From positions 1-14,911 of the forward strand of contig JASCIV010000658.1 of assembly GCA_030374735.1 (NCBI GenBank): a stretch of DNA of 14,911 bases. Reading direction: 5' to 3'. The notes under the pieces were generated by a model. It was not told the origin of the DNA, ran no database searches, and saw only the letters and a list, made by a program, of their open reading frames with translations. This DNA comes from Gracilaria caudata. Its lineage: Eukaryota > Rhodophyta > Florideophyceae > Gracilariales > Gracilariaceae. Below, piece by piece: positions 1 to 6,706 of the stretch. Both the position numbers and the translations under genes were made by a program. The number at the start of each line of letters is the position of its first letter. The stretch's first letter is position 1.

Positions 1-1141
1 CGCGAAAGTCTTTCGGATTGATGTCCACTGCCCTTCGATACGCTTCAACAGCGGCGGAAGTGTTCTTCATTTCCATGAACTCATGGCCCATCAGAGTCCA
101 CGCCGAAAGATAGTTTCGGTTTAGCTTCAGTGCCCTTCGGAAATAAGAAAGGGCTTGGTCATGTAGCCCACGAAGAGCATAGTAATTACCAATGACGCAA
201 CATGTTTGTAACCTGAACTTGTCAGTTTTCATGCATCTGTTCGCGAGCATGCTCAGTTGCACCTTATCTTCTTTGACATAGAGAATATTGGAGTATATGT
301 CAGCACCATCCATGTAGTTCTCATCGCTTGCGTAAATGTCTTCGTAGAGCTGCTGTGCCTCATCAAACATTCGCATGTTATACAAAGATAGAGCAAGTTG
401 GGTTTTAATGTATAACGATTCCGGTACTACTTCCAGCACCCTTTCATAGATCATGCGAGCATGATCAGCTGCGTCAGTCTCATTCAAAAAATGCGCTGTG
501 AACAGAGTCTTCATCCAACTGTTTTCGATTGCCAACGATTCTACAGCATCCCGGGTTTCACAAAGAGGAGCCAGCTCTAGCCACGCACCCCAGTTGTAGG
601 GGAACAAAGAGATACTCTTTTGTAAGGCATGTGACGCCTCCTTTTCGAGCTTAAGGTGACGCAATACAACCCCGTAGAGATACCAAAGATGCGCATCCAG
701 TTTGGAATCCTTATTCAACTGAGTGAGCTCATCGCGTAGGGAATCAAGTTCTGAGTTCACGGCCTCTGGCCAACCATCGTGCTCATGTCTTTCTTCTTCT
801 TTTCGCTTTTCTCCATCCAGATAGGTGGCAAACATACGAAGAAAACGAGCCAAGGGGGTTTGCAATGACTTGAGCGTCCAAGCAGCACGGCGGTATTGCT
901 TACTATCGAAGAATGACTTGCCCAGAACGTACGTGGGATTTAGCATGTGCTCCAAGATATTCTGACTTAACTGGGCATTGAATTGCGCTTCGTTCTCTTT
1001 CGGAAGCGCATTAAGGATCTCAGACGCCCATGTTGCGGATTGCACTAAACCTCTGGCTTTCATCTGATGTATCGCATCGAGAAGCTGTGGGGGTAATTCA
1101 TAACTCTGCAGCCCCTCCATATCCACCGTCTCCTGTTCCAT
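1..1141 (-). CDS. CDC23: Anaphase-promoting complex subunit 8 (APC8/CDC23), partial, C-terminus beyond window
   Basis: This reads as one uninterrupted frame of 380 codons plus one base, from the ATG at 1141 to the window edge, so the C-terminal third is missing (family members are about 560-600 residues). APC8 is a TPR scaffold subunit of the anaphase-promoting complex, the nuclear ubiquitin ligase that degrades cyclins and securin. The N-terminal part (about residues 20-160) is helical, as in the APC8 N-terminal domain. From about residue 160 onward TPR-like helices follow. The last 60 residues carry near-diagnostic family wording: NYYALRGLHDQALSYFRRAL, then SAWTLMGHEFMEMKNTSAAV and YRRAVDINPKDF. 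The frame stays open upstream of 1141 for many codons without another ATG in the part I translated, so 1141 is the natural start. No intron is visible. APC3, APC6 and APC7 also have TPRs, but the MGHEFMEMKNT block favours APC8. Confidence 0.9.
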   Translation of the reverse strand, partial: MEQETVDMEGLQSYELPPQLLDAIHQMKARGLVQSATWASEILNALPKENEAQFNAQLSQNILEHMLNPTYVLGKSFFDSKQYRRAAWTLKSLQTPLARFLRMFATYLDGEKRKEEERHEHDGWPEAVNSELDSLRDELTQLNKDSKLDAHLWYLYGVVLRHLKLEKEASHALQKSISLFPYNWGAWLELAPLCETRDAVESLAIENSWMKTLFTAHFLNETDAADHARMIYERVLEVVPESLYIKTQLALSLYNMRMFDEAQQLYEDIYASDENYMDGADIYSNILYVKEDKVQLSMLANRCMKTDKFRLQTCCVIGNYYALRGLHDQALSYFRRALKLNRNYLSAWTLMGHEFMEMKNTSAAVEAYRRAVDINPKDFR

Positions 1142-1947
1142 CTCCGCGGCTCTGTTGATCTTCAGTGTACAGAAGGCGATTTGAGTATAACGGTAGGGTA
1201 GTAGGATAATTTTGAGTGCTGCAAGTCCCGTAACCTTTCTGTGATCCTGACCAGACCGCGGATCAAGAATCGATTATCCACGCCAGTTTCCGCTCGTTGA
1301 AAGTTGCATTCCTGTACTTCAGAACAGCTTTGTGGTTAACTATTTCACCGCAACGAAGTTATGCCTTGTTTCCTAGATGATTCAGCACGCAGAGTTGGTT
1401 GTCGAGGCTCAAGAAGGCAGTGATGCTCCACATCAAAGCGATCCAGGTTCCGCAGATTTGGAAATACAAAAAATCCCCGCCTAACTTCAAAATCAGAAAC
1501 GCCCTCTGGCACTGCCAGGCCCTCTGTGACTGTCAGATACAGGGTTAGCTATCTAGTAGATACACAGTAGAGGGATATCCTTCTGAAGTTGAGGGTTATG
1601 AGGGATACCTTCGTACTCTTAATTCGTTTTCGAGACTTAAAGACTACGATGGTCTCTTGATGAAGCGCTCAGAGGTTCGCTATTGTTGTTTTATGAAACA
1701 CATACTTCACTTCCCCTTTAGCAGAAATTTTCTAATGGCCCTAACACCTATAACAACCCTATACCGCAGGCTTTTGTGCGAGGTAGCGCATTTCTTTGTA
1801 GAAAGCTTCAAGATGTTAGCGATCCTGAAGAGAGAAAACTTTGTTTAAGAGTCTTACTTTGAAGGTTGATCTCCGAATAAAAGAAGCTTCAAGAAATATT
1901 CTTCTATTGCACTAACCGCTAATTATTAATGTATCCGGAAACAATCA

Positions 1948-1954
1948 TATAAAG
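1948..1954 (+). promoter_or_regulatory. Possible TATA-like element upstream of the LPMO gene
   Basis: TATAAAG lies 272 bases before the ATG at 2226, and a perfect 14-base palindrome follows at 1977-1990, roughly where a start site would fall. If it is used, the leader would be about 245 bases and would contain several upstream ATGs. This rests on a short match only. Confidence 0.2.
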
Positions 1955-2041
1955 AGCGCAGTGAAATTCCCCTTGCTACCATAGATGGTACATACACTTG
2001 AAGACTACAAGAACAACAACACACTTGTTTTGAATTGATTC

Positions 2042-2125
2042 ATGCGGGTATTATTCAAAAACGATGACAAGCCTGTGCTCTCGGGAGTATACCATTTACG
2101 TCATTTCATTTCCTCAGTGCAATAG
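2042..2125 (+). other. Possible 27-codon upstream ORF in the LPMO leader
   Basis: An ATG at 2042 opens a 27-codon frame that ends in TAG at 2123-2125, 100 bases before the LPMO start. Other upstream ATGs occur near 1984, 2064, 2141 and 2162. The frame matters only if transcription starts upstream of 2042. It may simply be untranscribed sequence or part of a leader intron. Confidence 0.18.
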
Positions 2126-2225
2126 ATATTCAGATTACCAGATGAGAATTGGAGCCTCTGAGATGTAGAAAGACTCTGACCTCGAGTAAAGGAAAGCTTT
2201 TGTAGAGCTTAACAAGCTGCCCAAC

Positions 2226-3653
2226 ATGGAGGTCCGCACCTGTCTCGCCCTACTCGGGTTATTATATCTGCTTCCTTACGTCAGAGCACATGGAATGATG
2301 TGTACTCCTCGACAGAGAGGGGCGTACCATGCAATGGACAAGTGCGGGTCAAACCTGTCTCAGCCTCGGAATCCCACCACAGACTACTGCCCACACTGCT
2401 TAAACGGCGGCACTGTGGCCACCGTGAAAAAGAACCTGCCTTCTGGTGGTTGGAAGGAATACGATCCTATAAAAGATGCCTCTACTCTGAAAAGAGCAGG
2501 GCTTTGTGGCGACCCCAGAGCAAGTAATGATCATATGATCGGCGGCAAATTCATGAAGTACGACAAGATTCCAATCGTCGATGAATGGAAGAGTGGTAGT
2601 GTCGTTGACTTTCAAATAGAAGTCGATACAAACCACAACGGATACTTCGAGTTCTTTCTTTGTAACTTGGAAGCTTGTGGTGTTTCTGATATTTCTGAAA
2701 AGTGTTTTAGAAAGCACTGTTATCGTCTTAAGAGAGTTAAGGTTCGTAAGTGTGAGTCGCCCACAAAGGCAACTCATACTCAGTGTGGCCCGATTGATGG
2801 AAAGTATCCTTCACGTTTTTATGTCCCCTGTCGAAAAACCGGGCACGTTGGGGTACACCTCCTAGGTGGAGATGGGACAATGCTCTACAGACTACCGGAC
2901 GGAGTGTCTTGTGCACATTGTGTTCTTCAGTGGTACTGGGCAACAGGAAATTCATGCGCACCACGAGGTTTTTTGAATTACTTTGAAAGAAATGATAACC
3001 CCTTCGGAACAACATGTGACAGCGATGGAGGCGGAAGGGGAGCACATCGAAAAGGAATGACTAGTTGTGGAGGCCAAAATGTTCCTGAAGAGTTTTGGTC
3101 ATGCGCAGATGTTCGTATCACTGCGAGAGGAAAGCAAAAACCACAGAAAGCGAGGGACACTGCGCTCTCAAAAGAAGATGAGGCACCTATGAAGAAGCCT
3201 AAAAAGGCCCCAAATTCCCCAGTACTGGAAGAACCGAAGCGTCCAAAGCCCCAATCGGGGGATACGAGCAAGCCGCTATCACAGGCAACGAATACTAGCA
3301 GACCAGAAAAGGGAAGGGATTCATCGAAGAAAAAGAAACCGAGAAAAGGCAGTCCAAAGAGACGTCCAACGCGGAAAAGATGTATTGCTGAGCATGTTGT
3401 TTGCAATGGAAAGGTTCCGTGCTGCGGTTCAGAGCACGTTTGCGTATACAAGAGCAATCCTGGTGCTTTCGTATGTGAAATATGGTGGAAGTTATGGAGT
3501 GAAGTCAAGGTTGGAACAGAACGTGCTGTCGTCATAGACGAAGAAGAGAATTTTAACGCTAGAACTGATGTTTTTGATGTTGAAGAAGTGCATGGACGGC
3601 GCGAAGAAGATGAGGAACTTGGTGATTATATTGTATACGACAAGGAGTTATAA
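2226..3653 (+). CDS. Secreted AA15-type copper lytic polysaccharide monooxygenase with a C-terminal cystine-knot-like module
   Basis: The protein has 475 residues and the ATG sits in a good context (AACATGG). Residues 1-21 form a signal peptide ending in VRA; cleavage leaves His22 (HGMMCTPRQRGAY) as the new N-terminus, the first ligand of the LPMO copper histidine brace. The second histidine is His137 in DTNHNGYFEF. FYVPCRKTGHVGVHLL (198-213), CAHCVLQWYWATGNSC (229-244) and EEFWSCADVRI (288-298) follow the AA15 layout, with Phe290 at or next to the axial aromatic position. Family members oxidatively cleave chitin or cellulose. Residues 300-385 are a Lys/Pro/Ser-rich linker. Residues 386-417 have six cysteines spaced C-X6-C-X5-CC-X5-C-X10-C. 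An acidic tail ends in DKEL. No intron is seen. It is transcribed away from APC8. The LPMO call is firm, AA15 likely, the substrate unknown. Confidence 0.88.
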   Translation: MEVRTCLALLGLLYLLPYVRAHGMMCTPRQRGAYHAMDKCGSNLSQPRNPTTDYCPHCLNGGTVATVKKNLPSGGWKEYDPIKDASTLKRAGLCGDPRASNDHMIGGKFMKYDKIPIVDEWKSGSVVDFQIEVDTNHNGYFEFFLCNLEACGVSDISEKCFRKHCYRLKRVKVRKCESPTKATHTQCGPIDGKYPSRFYVPCRKTGHVGVHLLGGDGTMLYRLPDGVSCAHCVLQWYWATGNSCAPRGFLNYFERNDNPFGTTCDSDGGGRGAHRKGMTSCGGQNVPEEFWSCADVRITARGKQKPQKARDTALSKEDEAPMKKPKKAPNSPVLEEPKRPKPQSGDTSKPLSQATNTSRPEKGRDSSKKKKPRKGSPKRRPTRKRCIAEHVVCNGKVPCCGSEHVCVYKSNPGAFVCEIWWKLWSEVKVGTERAVVIDEEENFNARTDVFDVEEVHGRREEDEELGDYIVYDKEL

Positions 3654-4021
3654 CTTATAATTAGGAGGAGGGCATTCAAGGTGTCTCCTCTACAGTGCTG
3701 CGTGACACAGCCTGTTTCGACGAGAACTGCAGAGGTAAGAGGGTTACTGTTTACATATGTTGAGGCGCACCGAGTAGTCCAAGTTCCTCATTTCATCTTT
3801 GTTCTGAGGGCTCTTCTTTTTTGTGGACAAGAGCCTCTAATTACTAAGCTGTAGTAAAAACTGTAGAAAGGCCAAAACTTCTATGGCACTTGTCTAATCA
3901 AACTTTGCACTGTACGATAAGCAGAACGAGGCAGCCCCCTAAAAAAACTCGCGCCTAGATGCATGTTTAAAACGGCAACGCAGTTCTGAGGGCTACTCTT
4001 CCAAGCGAGAGAACCTTTCTT
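3654..4021. other. 3' flank of the LPMO gene, no gene seen
   Basis: This stretch has many stops in all frames. It contains a 7-bp stem (GGCTCTT at 3809-3815 with AAGAGCC at 3829-3835) around a T-rich loop. A 12-base direct repeat, GTTCTGAGGGCT, occurs at 3801-3812 and 3983-3994. The LPMO 3' untranslated region must begin here, but I cannot place its poly(A) site. Confidence 0.5.
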
Positions 4022-4349
4022 TTCTTCTTCTTCTTTATTGTGAGCGCGTATCGTTCATTATTCAATAACGCGTGGGGATCACTTATATCCCCCAGCAACC
4101 TATAATACGTCCCGGAGATAGCCTACGCATTGGCTGTATAACTGCAACCGTGTGGTACGCTCACTTAATGCTCAGCTTGATCTCTTAAAACGAATTAGAC
4201 CTCTAAGGCGCTCTCTATCTGCGTGAGCATTTCGCTACCGACGTTTATCGCCTTTGCAGCTCTCCTTACCATCATTCACAATCCTCAGTCCCCTCAATGA
4301 GCTCGTCGGTAGAGCGGCACACCTCGACAAGGGGCTCTGCACGTACCAC
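4022..4349 (-). repeat. Retroposon-like repeat, copy A (reverse orientation), with (GAA)n tail
   Basis: Read on the minus strand, this segment matches the right-hand copy (4870-5416) in several blocks in the same order. The minus-strand sequence of 4316-4349 matches 4870-4903 at 32 of 34 bases. The 4201-4258 region is related to 4977-5023. The block around 4036-4105, with CAACCTATA in plus orientation, is related to the reverse complement of 5328-5402. The copy ends with CACAATAAAGAAGAA (minus strand, 4042-4028) and a (GAA)4 tail. Conservation is patchy between blocks. It could be a SINE- or LINE-end-like retroposon or an arm of a fold-back element. Confidence 0.6.
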
Positions 4350-4677
4350 AATTTGCCGTACAAGAGGCTATGACGGCACCCCTCTGTTCCGCTCTCATCT
4401 GTAGGCGAGGCGGGACAAAAGAGCGGCCGGTCGCCTCACACCGTCCTCCAGTCCTGGAAAAGTGCGTAAAGAAATCTTCCGAGAAACCTTTGTAGAAAAC
4501 CCCCACAAAGCCGCCGCCGTTGGCAGTCTGTAAGTCGATGAGGAGGGAAAGACAGAGAATACAACGGCAGGACTGTTCTTCAGTGATTGGCTTGCGGCCT
4601 GCTGCTTTCGTGCAGCTAAAACCTCTCTTTCAACAGAAATGCTCTACGCTTAGTTTTAATTAAGCTGGATGTGTCTA

Positions 4678-4721
<44 letters not shown>

Positions 4722-4869
4722 AGCCTCTCTGGAATTTCCTTTTCAACACCTTTATATGCTGGGATCGGAGAACGTTGGGAAGTTTCGAGCTGGTTCTTTT
4801 CGTCTAACATCGCCGACGAAATGAGGGTGGACGAGAGGAATGCTGCCATGGTCTCTTTGGCGGCACAAC
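4350..4869. other. Spacer between the two inverted repeat copies
   Basis: No recognisable gene. A minus-strand frame (4294-4506) and a plus-strand frame (4671-4913) run from here into the arms and share GTCRAPCRGVPL because of the inverted repeat. Their upstream residues are also similar (MRAEQRGAV and MRVDERNAA), so homology reaches about 40 bases further into the spacer on each side. The spacer also holds a TATAAAAG string and an (AG)18 microsatellite. Confidence 0.5.
4682..4717 (+). repeat. (AG)18 dinucleotide microsatellite
   Basis: Eighteen uninterrupted AG units directly follow a TATA-like string (CTATAAAAG, 4675-4683). In one frame it would read as Arg-Glu repeats, but no gene supports that reading. 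The length makes it a likely polymorphic site. Confidence 0.95.
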
Positions 4870-5416
4870 GTGGTACGTGCAGAGCGCCTTGTCGTGGTGT
4901 GCCCCTTAGCTGATGACCTCAAGAGGATGAATGAAGAGGTGCTTCGAAAGGAACAAGAGTGGAACAGGCAAAATCATCAGTGACGAAATGTTCACGCAGA
5001 CCGAGAACACCTAAGAGATCTAATGCTTTCTTAGAGTAACTGCATAGTAGCTCTATCATACTACGTGCATAACGCGGCTTACAAATATCTCTCTCGCTTA
5101 ACGAACGTGTACGCTAATTTCTCGTTAGCGTTGGTTTGTTAAAGCCCCAACAACCTATACCACGTCTAGCGTGCAGCCATCAACTACCGAAAGGTAGCCA
5201 TGCTACACGCACTGGGCTATGACGAGAAAGTATTAGATCTCTTAGGTGTTTTCGACCGCAGGGCGTTTCGTTATCAACGCTTATCGCCTTTACATGTAGT
5301 TGGTAGCTATGTTTTTTAGGAAGGCGTTATAGGTTGTTCGGGATCCTTAGCAGACCCCGCACGATACGAGAAAATTAGCGTTCGTGTCTCGCACTAAAGA
5401 AGAAGAAGAAGAAGAA
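4870..5416 (+). repeat. Retroposon-like repeat, copy B (forward orientation), with (GAA)6 tail and internal inverted duplication
   Basis: The copy starts with the 34-base block shared with copy A. It then carries a block related to the minus strand of 4201-4258, and it ends at CACTAAAGAAGAAG with (GAA)6 at 5399-5416. It is longer than copy A because an extra, partly inverted segment (about 5085-5292) repeats the 4048-4257 sequence in direct orientation. For example, 4229-4257 and 5264-5292 match at 24 of 29 bases, and all five differences are transitions. One frame at its start reads LADDLKRMNEEVLRKEQEW before a stop, which looks protein-like but is short. Confidence 0.6.
5006..5250. repeat. 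Nested palindrome with 26-base arms and internal hairpins
   Basis: Positions 5006-5031 and 5225-5250 are inverted copies matching at 25 of 26 bases, with one transition difference. Weaker pairing continues outward to about 4984 and 5276. Inside lie a CTACC-GAAA-GGTAG hairpin (5184-5197) and a CGCTAA/TTAGCG stem (5112-5117 and 5125-5130). The unit resembles a small fold-back insertion inside repeat copy B. Confidence 0.8.
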
Positions 5417-5890
5417 CACCTGTATCCCGGATACTGATAGACTTCGAGCTACTCGACATGTCGATGCGAATGTTGTTTAACGGTACTATAATTTTCGAAC
5501 TCATTTGAGGTTGAGAATAGTCGTCTTCTTTTTCTTGTCCTCACTTCTCGGTTAAGCCTTTACTGGTATGCAGCGTGATGGCAAGGGGATTGAACTACAA
5601 GGGTGAGAAGGCTTAAAGGGTAACCCTCTCGACATTAGTTATCATACAAAAGCTCAGACCAGGTGCAGCACGTATGATAGGGCGGATTTACGCCAGCCTT
5701 CCCACTGACAAGCTTGTTACTAAAGGGTTATCAGCCACCCTTCACTGGAAATGAAGCGCGAGGACTTTCTCCCTGTTGGAACAGAACGGAAGTGATTTAA
5801 GTCTGTTATCGTTCGCAGGATCTCATTGCGCCAACAAATTCGACCAGCTCTCATGCTCTACAACTGCACAAAGCGCAACAGCGACAACAA
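5417..5890. other. Region between repeat copy B and the pol remnant, no feature recognised
   Basis: All frames carry frequent stops and I recognise no motif. By position it should hold the protease or the N-terminal reverse transcriptase part of the retrotransposon if the element was ever complete, but I cannot see them. Confidence 0.4.
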
Positions 5891-5938
5891 ATATTCATTG
5901 CATGTCGGATTGAGACGCACTTCTCTCTTTCCTCCAGA

Positions 5939-6102
5939 GTTCAGAAGGTCTTTTACTAACGTTCCGCTCTCGTTCGTCAGTGCGTGTTTCCTGTGGGACT
6001 ATGCGATGCCCGTGCGACGTTCCAACAGACCCACTCGCGGCGAGGCCGTGGTTCAGTGACATTGACGACCCCATCTGGGCTGTCCGCTGTTATAGATTAG
6101 AC
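5939..6102 (+). pseudogene. Reverse transcriptase remnant (Ty3/gypsy type)
   Basis: Frame 2 gives VQKVFY, a stop, then RSALVRQCVFPVGLCDARAT and FQQT. This aligns without gaps to the Ty3/gypsy RT consensus around PFGLCNAPATFQ, and the upstream Phe, Arg, Leu, Val and Pro fall at the expected positions. After a frame change, WAVRCYRLDLARYT (6076-6117) lies roughly where the YxDD catalytic block should be. The two aspartates are not intact and the spacing is a few residues too long, so this part is less certain. Confidence 0.7.
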
Positions 6103-6326
6103 CTCGCGCGTTACACAAACCATCCTACATCCGCAGTATCCGTCTGGGATTCTATTTCAAGAAACTCAGGAAAGAACTTGGATTCCGTTCTACCCTTGTA
6201 CGAAGGGCACCTTCAACAAGCAACGTATGGCAAACATGATGGATGCTGCTGCTGCTGCATATGTCCGATCTAAAAAGATGCCAAAAACCAGCCCTTGAGC
6301 TCACATATATGTAACGTTACCGAGCA

Positions 6327-6706
6327 ATGGGGGATCGTTACTTCCCTGCTGGAATATTGCTCTTAGACCTTGTGAGGCCGAACCATCATCAGTCATTCTT
6401 CTGGAGTGGTAGAGAAGCTTTTTGTCTGAAGAGCCTTGCACGTACAAATGACAGTCTCCCGAAGCTGGCAAAGCTACGCGTGACACCCGAAAGCATTCCA
6501 GCCCTTTGGCGCTGAGCGTGAGTCGATCGCAGGCGAGCTCTTCCTAGAAACTGAGCCCGAAGATCAGCTCAAACCAGTATCTGGCATCATACTGAAGCGT
6601 CTGGACACATTTCGTGACATTATCACATGGTACGGAATTGGTGAGACAGTGGTTCGGGAACTTCCATACGCTCGCAGCGTTTGTTACGAAGACGGAACTA
6701 TTCTTT
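6327..6706 (+). pseudogene. Connection and RNase H domain remnant
   Basis: Frame 3 (6327-6512) carries FPAGILLLDLVRPNHH followed by FFWSGREAFCLKSL. This fits the family pattern in which a hydrophobic 'PL..L' segment precedes 'F.W...AF..LK'. Frame 1 then gives AGELFLETEPEDQLKPVSG and KRLDTFRDIITWYGIGETVV. This resembles the gypsy RNase H stretch running from the 'GAVL.Q' strand to the 'LAVV' helix. The frame 1 stop at 6704-6706 falls where similarity appears to move into frame 2. Catalytic acidic residues cannot be assigned with confidence. Confidence 0.6.

Larger units (their letters stand above)
1142..2225. other. Divergent intergenic region between APC8 and the LPMO gene
   Basis: About 1.08 kb separates the two divergently transcribed starts, so it should hold both promoters. 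No credible gene is seen; the longest open stretch (1657-1848) begins with TTG and resembles nothing. Small structures include an imperfect direct repeat near 1573-1616 (GAGGGATATCCTTC and GAGGGATACCTTC) and a perfect palindrome TACCATAGATGGTA at 1977-1990. A TATA-like site lies at 1948-1954. Confidence 0.6.

Noticed and set aside
1657..1848. 63-codon frame in the APC8-LPMO intergenic region
   Set aside because: It begins with TTG, has no known motif and lies in stop-rich sequence.
2978..3535. Open frame of 185 codons on the minus strand
   Set aside because: It is antisense to the LPMO linker and module; its Phe/Leu-rich composition mirrors the Lys-rich linker on the other strand.
4022..5416. 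LTRs of the decayed retrotransposon
   Set aside because: The copies are mainly inverted, end in GAA tracts, and both lie on one side of the pol remnant, unlike a pair of direct LTRs flanking it.
5980..6273. Small secreted Cys-rich protein gene (run of Cys codons near 6247-6261)
   Set aside because: The Cys run is a GCT-type repeat read out of frame, and the same DNA carries the reverse transcriptase remnant in another frame.
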